Shown: positions 42,918 through 56,402 of the stretch, piece after piece
Layout of the letters: each line of letters opens with the position of its first letter
Numbering within the stretch: the stretch's first letter is position 1
Source: Diphasiastrum complanatum
Taxonomy: Eukaryota > Streptophyta > Lycopodiopsida > Lycopodiales > Lycopodiaceae
NCBI GenBank assembly: GCA_029204225.1
Contig: CM055111.1
Span: 13,268,697-13,332,696 of the forward strand
DNA length: 64,000 nt
Reading direction: 5' to 3'
Translations under genes and position numbers: made by a program
The notes under the pieces: model-generated
What the model was told of the DNA's origin: nothing
Seen by the model: only the letters and a program-made list of their open reading frames with translations
Databases searched by the model: none

Positions 42918-43791
42918 ATGAGCTTGATGGCGGTTGAGATGCAAAACAGCAATATGGAACTGGAGGGTGGTGGGCATCGCACAAAGGATGTTCACCAGTT
43001 CTCGCAATCGCAGGGAACGGCCAGGGCAGAGGCAGATGTAAAAAACCTGAATGATTATCATTATCATTATGATGATAAGGATGCAAAGGATGGGTTAAAA
43101 TACGTCAACAAGAAAGGCGGATCGGATGGGCAGTGGCAGCATGCTGACAGCTCCAAGCAGCTCACCAGTGGACTTAATGGGAAGGGCGATGAGCAGTTCT
43201 CTGTGGAGGAATGTGCTGAAACTGCAGTGCCTCCTTGGTGGGAACAAATCACCATCAGGTCGCTAGTTGAAAGCGTGGTGCTAGGAGGTTTCTTCTCCAT
43301 CATAACCCACAAACTGAGCCTGACAGTGGGAGTCATCCCATCGCTGAATGTGTCCGCTGGATTGCTTGGATATTTTTTCATTCGATCATGGATCGCAATC
43401 ACGTCCAACCTGGGGTTTTCGAGCAAACCCTTCACTCGACAGGAGAACACTGTCATTCAAACCTACGTGGTTGCGTGCTATGGCCTGGCTTTCAGTGGTA
43501 ATATGCTTGAATGATCAAGTCTAAATTTGACAGACTAGTGTAGCGTACTTTCTTCTGCATTGATTCGATTTGTGCGTGGTGACTGAACTTTCTTCCTGTA
43601 TATACGTTACCCTCCCAGGAGGATTCGGGTCGTATATGCTGGGCCTGGACCCAAAAACCTACAACCGCATTGGACCAGACTATCCTAGAAATCACGCAGA
43701 TGATGTCAACAAACTTTCGCTGGGATGGATCATTGCATTTCTCTTCACCGTCAGTTTCCTTGGCGTCTTGGTGCTTGTTCCTCTCCGAAAG
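42918..43791 (+). pseudogene. YSL-type transporter, exons 1-2 only (right-arm copy)
   Basis: Exon 1 is 42918-43497 and exon 2 is 43619-43791, with the same splice sites and phases as the left-arm copy. Three residues differ in exon 1: R32Q, V118E and C183Y. V118E puts an acidic residue in the first membrane segment (RSLVESVVLGGFF), and C183Y changes the conserved NTVIQTC motif, so this copy looks more damaged. The remaining exons are absent: 43792-45000 is non-coding. An alternative in-frame ATG (Met4) exists; the first was kept because both copies share it. Confidence 0.85.
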
Positions 43792-44165
43792 GTTAGGTTA
43801 TTACACACTTTGTGGCTCATCAGTTGATTTGTTAAATTAGTCGTAGCTAGTGATTTCATGAGGCAAGGAGAGGGAGTAGAGAAATTGATTAACATGCATA
43901 AGTATCAAACTTGGTTTATGATCAGTTTATAGATTAGACCAATAGGTTTGTATATGGCATACTAGCATAATATCCTAGTAATTTGTGATGGAAGGGGGTA
44001 AGTATGTTAAAGTACTTGGTTTTTAATTAGAAATTTGAGGTAGCTGAATTTTGAAACCTTGAGGTTTGTGGACACATACTAGCATAATAATCTTGGTTTA
44101 ATGTCATAAACTTGAAAATTCAGACCATTTGAATGAGATTATTAGATACAAATATCCAAGAAATT

Positions 44166-44292
44166 TGTGCTCCAAGTTGGATAGGAAATAATTAGCTTGG
44201 TTTGTGGGATATAAAATGGAAGGATATATAGATATTGGTAGATGGTACAACACTATAAAAGATAGGTAGTTCTGGAGCTGTATGGCATGCAT
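44166..44292 (+). repeat. About 130-bp direct repeat downstream of YSL exons (right arm)
   Basis: Equivalent to 23548-23676. Partner of 42631-42757. Confidence 0.85.
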
Positions 44293-44916
44293 CACAAGAA
44301 AAATGAAACCATTCTCCATATGGGGAAATCCCAAAATTTCCTAGTTCAACAACGATTTTCCCATTTCAATATGGGGGCTTTTGGAGTGTCCAAGTAGGGA
44401 AATGTTTCGCTACTTGCAATGGATCTCCAAGAATTTTAAACTAGGAAATTGGTTCAACCTATGTAGGAAAACTTGTATTGATATCTAGGTAAATGTCAAT
44501 GATAAAGAAATGTATATGTAATTCACATTTTTTCTATTTTGAAAAAATTATGAATATGTAGGTAAAGTTAGATTGTGATGTAGGTATTCACACACAATTT
44601 ATGAACACCTAAGAAAACTTGCATTGTCATGTAGGTAATCCCAAATTATGAAAGATATGCATTTGCAATTCACATTTTTCTTATGACATTGTATCCCAAT
44701 TTATGAATACTTTATTTTTATCTAAAAATACATCAAAACATCAATAAAATGTAAAAGCACAACAAATTAGAAGCACGAATAAAATGTAAAAAGGAAAACT
44801 AAATACATTAAACCCTTAAATAGAACCCTAAATGTAGAATTTAAGCAAATTAAAAGCCCACAAAATGTCAAAATGAAAACATTAAAAGTCCTAAGAAAAT
44901 GCAAATTCATCAAATT

Positions 44917-45157
44917 CTAAGGAAGCGGGGGTTGGGGGCAAACGCGTGCTCGGACGCGAGCCTGGAAGTGGGCGTGGGCGCTCCCGGGCACGTCCAAGGG
45001 TGGACGCGTCCGGGGTGGGCACAAATTTGTTTTTTTTAATTTTTTTACTTGTATTTTTTAGTAAAAAAAAATTTGAACACCTCCAAGGGTCATACATGGA
45101 CGCGCCCGGGCGCCCGATGCGGGCGCAAAAATGGCCAAAAGCCCCCGGACGCATATC
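44917..45157. mobile_element. 241-bp GC-rich insert (right-arm copy)
   Basis: Inverted equivalent of 22687-22927, flanked by TCATCAAATT on both sides (44907-44916 and 45158-45167). Same length as the left copy. Confidence 0.45.
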
Positions 45158-46018
45158 TCATCAAATTAAAAGCCCTTAAAAATCATAGGAATTAAAATAT
45201 TAAAAGCCCAAAAAATGAGATTAATTGAAGACATTGAAAGTCCTAAAAACTGCTAGGGATTATAATATTAAAAGCCTAAAAAAGTTAAAATTCATGCATC
45301 AAAAAGATGAAAAGCATAAAAAATGTAAAAATTCAAGACATTTGAAAGCCCTAATATCCATGGGTCCTAAAGACTAAAACCACTGAAACTGTAAAAATTC
45401 AAGACATAGACAACCCTAAAAATGTAAGGGTCCAATAGACTAATATCTAAAAAATGTATAAATGCAAGATACCAAAAGTTCTAAAGAATGCAAGTCCAAC
45501 AAATAAATGTATTGGTTTTGGGAAGACCTCTTGCTCAAAGTAGCGTTGTTTTGGAGTCATCCCACATTCTAAGGTGATCACATTTAAGGAAAGTCCCTCA
45601 TTTACAAGCAGCCTTTTAGGCAAGACCAGTGCAAATAGTGAATGAGGTATATTTACTCGCTCTCCCCCACATGTTTTCGAGGCACTTTTGGTTTTGAGGT
45701 AGGCCGATCCATCTAATATTCAGACACCCCTTATAGGGTAGCCACTGTTCAAAGTCATGTCACACAGAATTTAAAACTTGTAAGGGAACCACAATTGTAA
45801 GTTCTTCCAATGAAAGAATTGCAAAGCATTCAAATAAATCTAGAATAAGCCGCATCTATTCTAGTTTGATTTTCGTGGGTTTGATAGGGGATTGTTTCGA
45901 CACGGAACGAATAGAGAGGTTTAGGGTATACACACCCAAGCAACAAGCACACACACTAAAAAGTTATGTCATACAATTCACAAACATGATTTGTGTATAC
46001 TCCGTCCCAAGTCCAGGG

Positions 46019-46020
<2 letters not shown>

Positions 46021-46104
<84 letters not shown>

Positions 46105-46290
46105 TCACATCCACAATAGACTATTTCACAACGGAGTAATAAACGAACACAGGACAAAGTCATGTCACAAAAGTCACTAATAAAATTTATGTCTATTCCC
46201 CTAGCATACCGCCCCCCCCCCCCCGCAAAACACACACACACACACATGCACGCGCATGCACATGCATGTGCATACACATACACAAAACAA
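46021..46290. repeat. Microsatellite cluster (right arm): (GT)n(GA)n, poly-C 13, (CA)n
   Basis: 46021-46105 is GT passing to GA; 46212-46224 is 13 C; 46230-46285 is CA passing into an alternating GCATGCACG tract. All are shorter than the left-arm equivalents. Confidence 0.9.
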
Positions 46291-46769
46291 GCAAATGAAG
46301 ATTGGTTTTTATCGACTACATAGCTTTGCGATTTCACAAGCCAGTGAATCCATCTGTCACCCAAGGCTCAGTTATAAGTGTATGATTGTTTTCTTGAGCA
46401 TTTCCCATCATTCACCCTCTCTTCTATACCCAAAACAATCGAGTCACATGGGAGCATGTAACTATCTATCCACTATCCATGATTTGTCCATACTTAATGC
46501 CCATCAAGTGCGATCAGGCAATTTGGCACCTGATGATGGCTCTTAGGACATGAAAACAAATGATGGCCTTCATGATGAAACAAACAATAGATCACTCAAG
46601 ATATGAAAACAAATATTGGCCCTTGTTAAGAGTAGGCAAATTTTTGCACAACTAGGCCACATGAATGGTTATTTTGAGTATCGAGGTAGAGCAAAGTAGT
46701 GAACCACTAACATCTTGCCATTGATATATTTGTTTTTTGCTATTGATCATGTTAGATCCCATACCAAAG

Positions 46770-47975
46770 GATGTGTGGTACCAAGAAATGTCAGGTAGCC
46801 CCATTATCATCTATACTGAAGCTAAAGAAAAGTAGTGACAATACATCGAGGATTTGTTGTGCCGAGAAGCATCGTAGATCCATAATATGGTTTATACTGA
46901 AGCTTAACAGAAAGTAGCAACACATTAAAGTCATGTTGTACCAAGAAGCATCAACAATCATACTATGATTTATATTGAAGTTCGACATAAAACAACAACA
47001 CATCAAGGGTGTGTTGTACCAAGAAGCATCTGTGTTCTCTACCATGATTATTGTGGTTTATACTGAAGCTCAACATGAAGTAGCAACATATCAAAGATGT
47101 GTTGTACCAAGAAGCATTAGCAATCCATACTATGGTTCATATTGAAGCTCGACATGCAGCAACAACACACCAAGGATGTGTTGTACCAAAAAGCAACATG
47201 AACTAGCAACACATGGAAGACATGTTGGCAATCCATATTGTGGTTCATGTTGAAGCTCGATATAAAACAACAACACATCAAAGGATGTGATGTATCCTGA
47301 AGTATCTACAATCTCTACTGTGGTTATTGTGGTTTGTACATAAGCTCAATAGGAAGTAGCAACACATCAAAGATGTGTTGCACCAAGGTGCATCAGCAAT
47401 CCATACTATAGTTCATATTGAAGCTCAAAAAAAAGCAGCAACACATCGAAGGATGTGTTGTACCAAGAAGCACCTTGCGATCTCCAATGTGGTTATTGTA
47501 GTTTGTACTGAAGCAAAGACATCAAAGACGCATTGCATTGTACCCAGAAGCATCAACAATCCATATTGTGGTTCATATTGAAGCTCAACAAAAAGTAGCA
47601 ACACATTGAAGGCGTGTTGTACAAAGAATCCATAATCCATACTGTGGTTTATACCGAAGCTTGACATACAACAACAACACACCAGAGATGTGTTGTACCC
47701 AGAAGCATCAACAATCCATATTGTGGTTCATATTGAAGCTCAAAAAAAATTAGGGACACACTGAAGATGTGTTGTACAAGGAAGCATCAACAATCTGTAA
47801 TGTGGTTTATATTGAAGCTCAACATAAATCAACAACACGCCAAAGATGCAAGAAACATGTGTAAATGATGCAAGAAACTTCTGCAATCTATAATGTGGTA
47901 TATCTTGAAGATGGACATAAAGGATGCATTGTACCAAGAGGTGTACCAAGAGGCATCAACAATCTATGTTGTGGT
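46770..47975 (+). repeat. Minisatellite array, about 15 units of about 79 bp
   Basis: The unit phrase GTACCAAGAAGCATCAACAA, then CATATTGAAGCTCAACAT, then CAACACATC recurs near 46778, 46860, 46948, 47017, 47104, 47183, 47292, 47381, 47460, 47540, 47620, 47697, 47775, 47855 and 47931. Steps are mostly 77-87 bp with some indels. Only the first few units exist in the left arm. Confidence 0.85.
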
Positions 47976-49444
47976 TACTGGGGTAATGAAGAGTACACAC
48001 CACTCAAAAGTGAATGAAATTAGATGAACCTTGAGAACCGGACAATTGTAGCTCAATTTTCCTTCTTCCTTCCACTTCCTTGTCTCATCACATTCCTTGT
48101 CTTGATCAACCATTTGATCATCCATGTCATGCCCATGACTGGTCTTGGGTAGCGTGTCCACACTAGTGACAGGTAATCATGACTATAAGGGAATTGGGGC
48201 CCTTATGAGTACATGGTCATAATTAATGATTGTAGGCCTAAACACATGGTGGTGGAGTTCATATAGGTCTATCAGTGAGTCATTAGGGAATTGGATGACG
48301 TGGCCCAAATAAGCTGCAGAGGTGTCCAGTGAGGTGTCACAATGCACTACTAGTTGTACATGGGCCTTGGAGGGTATAAGTATACCTATTGGGCTCTCAC
48401 TAGTGTATGCTTGATTTTGTGATTGGTAGCTACATGCTGCTAGTGTGATTTCTCTTTCCATGATTGTGACTGATCCCGGGGGCTAGATCTGTAAGATCTA
48501 GGTTTGGTTGGGCTGGTTTATCCACCACCCGTTCCCTTGTGTTGGTGCTTCTATCGGTATGCTTAGACTAGTATCCTGTGTGTGAGGACTTTATAATCCA
48601 TATGATCATCATGAGCATCTTCCAAGTTGGATTAAGGTTTTTCATGCTTTGAATCAAGTATTGGGATGAATTCAATTGTTCGTTCCTTCTCATGTTTCAC
48701 CACATGAGGCATGTGATCCACATCAAACATCACATGCCGACTAATAATCCTCTTCATGCTTGTAAGATCATATAGTCTATAAGCTTTCTATTCCTTATTG
48801 TATCCCAAGAAGATACACTTACTGAAGTTTGTCGAAAATCATTAGTGAAGGTTCGAAAAAATCCAAACCGATCCGACCCGACCTAGGGTTGGAATTTTTC
48901 CTTAAGAAAAAACTCGAGCCTTCTATTTTCTTGGTCTTGTAAAGTTTTCAAGATGCTCATTAACAAATGGATTTAAGACTAAGCATCGAATTCCAACAGA
49001 GTTTTCATATAACTTCTTTCTATGGACATTGGTTGTACAACCAAACACATAGCTTGCTCTAGCTCTCCTCCAATTGGTGTTCATGTGGATAGTTGCTCTA
49101 GCTTGCTCTTGTGCTCCTTCCATTGTTGTTCACATGGAGCCATAATCCACTTTAGTTCCTCTGCCAAGGATCGACTCAAAATAGGCTCATTGACCAATAT
49201 CGAGTTTAGTACATCTAGATTGCTTGAGTTCAACCTTTTATAGATAAAATCTATCCCTACCACATGAGATAATCCAAATTTGATGACATCACTCAATTTT
49301 GGCCCTCATCACCCATTGAGTAATTAAATCAAAGGAATCTTGAATTTAAGACAATTAGATAGCTCAAATTTCATATATATGGCTAAGATAGCTCAAATTT
49401 GTGCAACATATGATTTTGGTCCTTATCAGTCGACATGGCTCATT
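47976..49444. other. Spacer with transposon scraps
   Basis: Apart from the copia scrap (48640-48830) and the copy of the AT-rich repeat array (49168-49445), I see nothing here. The minus-strand frames at 48183-48461 and 48923-49123 have no recognisable domain. Confidence 0.4.
48640..48830 (-). pseudogene. Copia pol scrap (integrase-RT linker)
   Basis: Minus strand reads CIFLGYNKE, KAYRLYDLTSMKRIISRHVM and FDVDHM, the typical KCIFLGYS...GYRLYDP...IISRDVVFDE segment. One internal stop; no RT follows. Confidence 0.65.
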
Positions 49445-49445
49445 G
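49168..49445. repeat. Copy of AT-rich repeat array (matches 5925-6220)
   Basis: It follows 5925-6220 in the same orientation: GGCTCATTG, GTTTAGTACAT, AGATTG, CAAATTTGATG, then TTTGGTCCTTATCA and CGACATGGCTCATTGA. Confidence 0.7.
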
Positions 49446-49449
49446 AATA

Positions 49450-51195
49450 ATCTAAAAACAATAAGTTTGTGTCATATAATCAACTAACTAATGTGATTTC
49501 CACCCTAAAATTATTTGTAAACACTGAATATTATATGCTCATCTCTTTGGGCAAGGCACCATCCAACAATTCTACATCAACTATTACAATGTGTTTTGTT
49601 AGTTGAGAGAAACCACAGGAAGACAAAGCTAGTCTGGAACACCCAATGCATTCTCTTTTAGAAAGTGTCCCTCCTAGACTAGTGTGAGTTTGTATGGGAG
49701 CTGCAGTCCTAACTATCACCTATTGTCCATGCTACATGCATATATTTACTACTGTGTGGAGAGTCCCATTTAATTGCTATTGAATTGTTTGACCTTGATA
49801 TTGTCAAGCATATGACTTGTGGAACAAGGCTGGCCCTCATACCTATTGCCAAGTATGCATGCATGCAAATCTCTCACACTACCCTTTGCTCTATAGTGAT
49901 TTGTTACACCTAATGGATCCCTTGGATCAGCCCAAGTTATGGTCTCATAATACTCCCTCCTCCTTGAGAGCCAGGCTCGGTCCTCTACGACCAAATCTGA
50001 AAATAGTTTGCAAGGAGCACTACCTCTCTCTAAAGTGAAATTCTCAACAGGTAGATCCCTCCACTTAACCAACTATTTTTGATATAGAGTGTAATATTTC
50101 ATCTCCCTATAATTAAGAATGCTTTCTGGTTCATGTGGATGTTGATGAGAATTTATGGGCCTCTGTATTGGCTAACATGAAATACTGGATGGTCTTTAGT
50201 ATTGTTTGGAAGTTCTAGCTCATTGTATTCTTCCAATAATGGTGAAGGACCACAATACCTAGGAGATGACTTGGCACACACTCTCTTTTTTAGAGTTCTA
50301 GAGTCAGCTGAAATTTTAAGAAAGACGTTTTTGCCAATAGAGAACTGAATGTCCCATTTGTGCAAATCCACACAATGTTTTGCTCGATCCTAAGCAGCTT
50401 GCTTCATGCTTCTTTTACCATGTTCTACCATCTGGTTTAGGTCTTCTATTCGGCTATTTCAACTTTTTCATGCTTGAACGCTTCATCTCTGGGTGAGCAT
50501 GGCTGAAAACCATACATCAACATAAATGGTCTGTATTTCGTAGCTGAATGTCTGGCAGTATTATAAGAAAACTCTACTATCAAAGACTATTCTTCCAATT
50601 AATTTGCTTTTTGCTGATGTATGCACAAAGCATATCCTCTATCGTTTGCTTTCACCTTTTTGTTTGAAAGTCTAGTTGTAGATATTGTGGTTGGTTTGTT
50701 GTACTCATATTCAATTTGGTATGGAGGTGATGGAATATTGCTCTCCAAAAATCCCCATCAAACTTATTATTTTGGTCATTGATTGTGCCAAAAATATGAT
50801 TGTAACATAATAAAAATATGTGTCTATGAACAACCTTACTAGTTTTAGTGCTATAATGATTGTTTTGGTCAAAACAAAGTGAGCCATTATGGTCAAATGA
50901 TCAACTATGACTCATATGTCATCATGACCTTTCTAGGTCCTAGGTAGGCATACTATAAAATCCATGGATATACTTTCTCGTTTGCCAGTTTATATTTCAA
51001 AAAAACTAATCACATATTGTTGAATGTCCTTTTTCATACTAGGAAAAATTTGCCTCCGAAAAATCTCGTAGTTTTTTGAATTCCTAGTTGTCCCACTATC
51101 ATGACAATCATATAATACTTGGCAGCTAAAATCTTCTATGTCGGAAGCACATACTCTATTTTTGGGGAGGAGACAGTCATTCTGGAAGGAATATT
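49450..51195 (-). pseudogene. Old Ty3/gypsy integrase, chromodomain and 3' module, uninterrupted (empty site)
   Basis: Minus order: zinc-module remnant at about 51195-51010 (LYDCHDSGTT, KNYEIFRRQIFPSMKKDIQQ); core 50990-50735 (MAHFVLTKT, MTKIISLMG region); the junction where the left copy carries the young element is uninterrupted here (GTGAT at 50727-50731, single copy); then LNMS; then an open frame 50371-50153 (FSIGKNVFLKIS, SPRYCGP, HPVFHVSQYRGP, the integrase C-terminal GPY/F-type region); a chromodomain-like stretch at about 50070-49990 (VKWRDLPVENFTLERGS); then the 3' module to 49450. It has frameshifts and stops. It is the best-preserved copy of this old family in the window. Confidence 0.8.
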
Positions 51196-51354
51196 ATTTC
51201 ATTTGAATTCTCGACCATTAGATCCCTCAACCATGATGTTATGCTAGGGTTCTACAAACTCAAAATTCTCAATGCAATCTGGCAGATGTTTGGACTCTCC
51301 ATCATCAACGAAAGCTGTCATATGCCTAGACAAATCTTTTTTAGTCCTAGACTA

Positions 51355-51940
51355 AAATCTCAAAAATGTATAAATGCAAGATACCAAAAGTTCTAAAGAA
51401 TGTAAGTCCAACAAATAAATGTACTATTTTGGGAAGACCTCTTGCTCAAAGTAGCATTGTTTTGGAGTCATCCCACATTCTAAGGTGATCACATTTAAGG
51501 AAAGTCCCTCATTTACAAGCAACCTTTTAGGCAAGACCAATGCAAATAGTGAATGAGGTATATTTATTCGCTCTCCCCCACATGTTTTCGAAGCACTTTT
51601 GGTTATGAGATAGTCCTATCCATCTAATATTCAGACACCCCTTATAGGGTAGCCACTGTTCAAAATCATGTCACACAAACCTTAAAACTTGTAAGAGAAC
51701 CACAATTGTAAGTTCTTCTAATGAAAGAATTGCAAAGCATTCAAATAAATCTAGAATAAGCCGCATCTATCTAGTTTGATATTCGTGTGTTTGATGGGGG
51801 ATTGTTTCGACACGGAACAAATAGAGAGGTTTAGGGTATACACACCCAAGCAACAAGCACACACACTAAAAAGTTATGTCATACAATTCACAAATATGAT
51901 TTGTGTATACTCCGTCCCAAGTCCAGGGACTGTGTGTGTT

Positions 51941-51996
<56 letters not shown>

Positions 51997-52138
51997 GTGA
52001 GAGAGTCACGTCCACAATAGACTATTTCACAATGGAGTAAGAAACGAACACAGGACAAAGTGATGTCACAGAAGTCACTAATAAAATTCATGTCTATTCC
52101 CCTAGCATACCACCGCCGCCCACCCCCCCCCTTCCCGC

Positions 52139-52182
<44 letters not shown>

Positions 52183-52205
52183 CACGCGCATGCACATGCA
52201 TGTGC
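51355..52205 (+). repeat. Third copy of microsatellite block
   Basis: It matches 45446-46272 in direct orientation, including (GT)n(GA)n at 51931-52005, an interrupted C-run at about 52118-52135 and (CA)n at 52141-52180. It joins unit A2 immediately after the alternating GCATGCACATGCATGTGC tract. Confidence 0.85.
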
Positions 52206-54598
52206 AAAATAGCTGGAGCTGTCCAAAACAGCCTGCCAGCTTGACTACAGTAAGCTGATTCCTCCTGTTTACTAGTTGTTGCAACTAATTGCTACAACAG
52301 GATGGAGAGAAGTTAAATATCACTAATTCCATATTCATTAGAAAGAATCAGAAAAAGTCTTCACTGCAACTTTCATATTGTGTAGACGGTACAAATACTT
52401 ACACTCCTATAATAATCACATCAAATTTCTTAAAGCCTTCATGTATCCATCCATGAATGTGGAATTCATATTAAATGGCTGGAAAGGAAAGGCTGTTTCA
52501 AAACTTTTGATTCTCTAATGTTGTATAATTCAAATGTCGAGCTCTTCCAAAATAGAAGGGGCCAATATAATAATAGGTAGATAGGCACTAAATCATCCTA
52601 GAATTGAAAGTGCTAGCTATTTAGAGTTATGGATGTTAGGTTTAGGCATAAAAAAACAAAAAAAAAATACAAATCTAAGCTAATAGGACAATAACTTGGT
52701 GTTTCAAAAATTGATACACACACAAATTGCAAGAAGCATGTTTTAGGATGCTCGTTTAGTGACCTTAAAACATGAGGTTCTTTGACCTGTCAACAGAGTG
52801 GCTGGAAAGAAAAGCGTCTTAATTCTAATAGTATAACTAATGGTAGTGAATGATTTGGATAATCCAAGTAGTTGACAATATTATTTCCACAAAGTGAATT
52901 TTGTAAAGCTAAACTTCATTATAAATATGCCAAAAAGGAAGCAAAATATTACTCAAAAGGATGTATTTCAATATAATATAACACCCTTTGGCTTGAAAAT
53001 TGCCACCATTACCTTCCAACTTATCCTATGTAGATTGTTATAAAGTGTTTTAAAGGAGGTTGACACAACTTTTATTGTTGATATCAATGTACACAAGCAA
53101 GACCAAAAGCCTCATATAAAAGTCAAAGACTTGATTCTAAAACATTATTTAGAATAAGTTTGAAGTTGAATCATAAATTTTTATGATAAATTAAGCCTTT
53201 CCACATATTTTTGGATTTTTGGAAAATGTGCATGGGGTTTCATTTGACGTAATGAATGTACAAGCTATAGGGATATCTAGACATCAAAAGACGACACTAA
53301 CAACATGGAGATTCTTTGCATAGGCAAATGCTATAGGGCCTTTATCCACAAGTTTCCATCATTGCAAAGTCAATGTTACTCAATTTTTTCCACAAGGGCC
53401 AATTGAATGTGAGGGGGCATTTAGTCGATCGAAGGAAGAATTGAGTATGGCACAAAGAATTTGATAGAACAAGTTTGAGTTGACATTTGTGTTGAATATA
53501 GATTGGAAGCCGAAGGGAGTGGGAGGAACTTTGTCCTAAAATGAAGGCAAGTGCCAGAGAAAATTTGCTTGTGAAAATGAAGCATCGAACAAAGCTTGAA
53601 AAAGGTATGGACAAGTGATAGAGAATGGTATGCTCTAGTATGAACTTACATCAAAATACATTAGGTCACCAAACATTAGATGTCAACTGTGACTGTAGAC
53701 ACTATGGTTAGATCATTGGGAGTTGGGGAGGCCTCTTGAGTGGTGGGGGCAAGCAAATAAACAATATTGTTTTAATAATTTTGATATTTTTCTTTATCCT
53801 ACATGGCATTCCTTAAAGGGTGTTTTTGATATTGGGAACTCCTCTAATGAGCATGAGAGATTCACATGCATGCATACTTGGCCATAGATATGAAGGCCAT
53901 TTTTGGCCCACAAGTCATATGCTTGACAATATGAGGGTCACACAGTTCAATAGCTATTAAATGGGACTCTCCACACAGTAGTAAATATATGCGTGTAGCA
54001 TGGACAATAGGTGATAGTTAGGACTGCAACCCCCCATGCAAACTCACACGCACTAGTCTAGCAGGGACACTTGATATAAGAGAATGCGGGTGTTCGAGAC
54101 TAGCTTTGTCTTCTTGTGGTTTCTCACAACATACAAAACACATTCTAATAGTTGATGTAGAATTGGTGGATGGTGCCTTGCCCAAAGAGATGAGCATATG
54201 ATATTCAGTTTTTACAAATCATTTTAGGGTGGAATTCACATTAGTCAGTTGACTATATGACACAAACTTATTGTTTTTAGATTATTCATGACATGGGTCT
54301 TATAGAATAAATTGAAAGCATTCAGAGTATGCAATTGATAGAGGATGTTGACCTTAGCACACAAACATCCCAATCACTTATGGAAAACGGAGAAATAACT
54401 ACAAATGTTGGCGATGCCCATGACAGTGGAAAATTGGCTCATTTGGATGGTAAGAGAGGCAAAAAGAAGTCAACACTAGTTGATGAGATAGAGGTAATGT
54501 GCCTTTAACATTCCATTTGGACAATATTTTTTCGAATACGATGGTTTGCCTAAGGGTAAGTAGTTACTATTTTTGGCCACAATCCAGCTCTAATACCA

Positions 54599-55032
54599 TG
54601 TGAAAATTTCATATCCAAATATATCCAAAATATTAGACCTAGCTAGAGAATGATTGCACTAAACCCAAATTGCTTCTATGTTAAATAGTTCATTCACTAG
54701 CCGCTAGTTTGATAAAAAACACTAACCAAAATATACACATACACCAACCACACAACATAATCTCTGCCTCCATTTGGCCCCAGAATAGTCAAGTACAATG
54801 TTGACAAATTTTCTCACTCCCTCTTCAGCTTTACTTGCTATTTTCAAAATAGATAAATTATATAAAGTGATGATGAATTATGCAAGATGGACTCCATTTA
54901 CTATATCGATTATGATGTGTTTCATTGATCTTGCATAAGGCATTAGAAAGAAGACGTGCCCTAAAGAGGGAGTTAATTCTTAAGAGGGAGAAAAAGTATC
55001 AAGTCAATTTGTAGTAGGTTCAACTTGATACA
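54599..55032 (-). repeat. LTR with PBS embedded in unit A2
   Basis: Equivalent to 18270-18703, also 434 bp, with TGGTATTAGAGCT next to it on minus. Confidence 0.65.
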
Positions 55033-56076
55033 AGTATGAAAATTGTCACCATGACCTTCCAACTTATCCTATGTAGATTGTTAAAAAGTGTTTTAAAGGA
55101 GGTTTACACAACTTTTATTGTTGATATCAATGTACACAAGCAAGATCAAAAGCCTCATTTAGAAACCAAAGACTTGATTCTAGATCATTATTTAGAATAA
55201 GTTTGATGCTCAATCATAAGTTTTTATGATAAATTAAGCCTTGCCACATGTTTTTGGATTTTTGGAAAATGTGCATGGGGTTTCATTTGACATAATGGAT
55301 GTACCAGCTGTAGGGATATCTAGACATCAAAAGTCGACACTAACAACATGGAGATTCTTTGCATAGGCAAATGCTATAGGGGCTTTATCCACAAGTTTCC
55401 ATCATTGCAAAGTCAGTGTTACTCAAATTTTTCCACAAGGAATTTGTGGGGCCAATTGAATGTGAGGGGGCATTTAGTCGATCGAAGGAAGAATTGAGTA
55501 TGGCACAAAGAATTTGATAGAACAAGTTTGAGTTGACATTTGTGTTGAATATAGATTGGAAGCCTAAGGGAGTGGGAGGAACTTTCTCCTAAAAGGAAGG
55601 CAAGTGCCAGAGAAGATTTGCTTGTGAAAATGAAGCATCGGACAAAGCTTGAAAAAGGTATGCACAAGTGATAGAGAATGATATGCTCTAGTATGAATTC
55701 ATCTGTATATTTTACATCAAAATACATTAGTCCACCAAACATTAGATGTTAACTGTGACTGTAGACACTATGGTTCGATCATTGGTAGTTGGGGAGGTCT
55801 CTTGAGTGGTGCGGACAAGCAAATAAACATTATTGTTTTTTTTGATATTTTTTTTTATCCTACATGGCATTCCATAAAGGGTCTTTTTGATATTGGGAAC
55901 TCCTCTAACGAGTGTGAGAGATTCACATGCATGCATACTTGGCCATAGGTATGAAGGCCAACTTTGTCCCACAAGTCATATGCCTGACAATATGAGGGTC
56001 AAACAGTTCAATAGCAATTAAATGGGACTCTCCACACAGTAGTAAATATATGCATGTAGCATGGACAATAGGTGAT

Positions 56077-56402
56077 CATTAGAGGAGTTCTAAATTCCAA
56101 AAAGACCCTTTGTAAAGATTCTTTTTATATTTTTTCTCAAATTTTTCTTACACGTGGACCAATCAAAACACTCAAATTTGAAATCTACGTAACGTAAGTT
56201 TTTGAGTCCACATTTTGATTCCACACTAAAAATGGCATAACTTTTTAGTGGTAAGTCCAAATTTAGCGGAGTTTGGTGCATTGAAAAGTGCTCAACAAGG
56301 GTTTCCAATGATATGTTAGATGACATACTTCTAAGCTATCATTAAGAAGTTATGGCAAGTCAAAAGTATTAGTGTTGTAATATTTTAATAATATAAAAGA
56401 CA
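56077..56402. mobile_element. MITE, right end missing (unit A2)
   Basis: It starts CATTAGAGGAGTT like 19748 and stops at ATATAAAAGACAC, where the sequence changes to a TRIM LTR. The unit A duplication boundary is therefore inside the MITE. Confidence 0.8.

Larger units (their letters stand above)
42327..47112. repeat. Long inverted repeat, right arm
   Basis: Reverse complement of 20705-25519. Contains, from left: old gypsy integrase core (minus), YSL promoter repeat, YSL exons 1-2 (plus), GC-rich insert, microsatellites and minisatellite. The similarity ends within the minisatellite, which continues further here. Confidence 0.9.
52206..56402 (+). repeat. Large repeat unit A, copy A2 (direct)
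   Basis: It matches 15871-20082, starting with the last YSL codons (AAATAGCTGGAGCTG) and stop. It contains gypsy RT/RNase H remnants at about 52958-53690 and 55033-55745, LTR 54599-55032 (minus) with PBS 54586-54598, 3' modules, and a MITE cut off at 56402 before its right end. Small indels relative to A1 include an extra CCACAAAGTGAATTTTG stretch near 52887 and a loss near 53397. Confidence 0.85.

Noticed and set aside
46770-47975. CRISPR-like array
   Set aside because: Units are contiguous diverged 79-bp tandem copies without unique spacers, and the DNA is plant nuclear.
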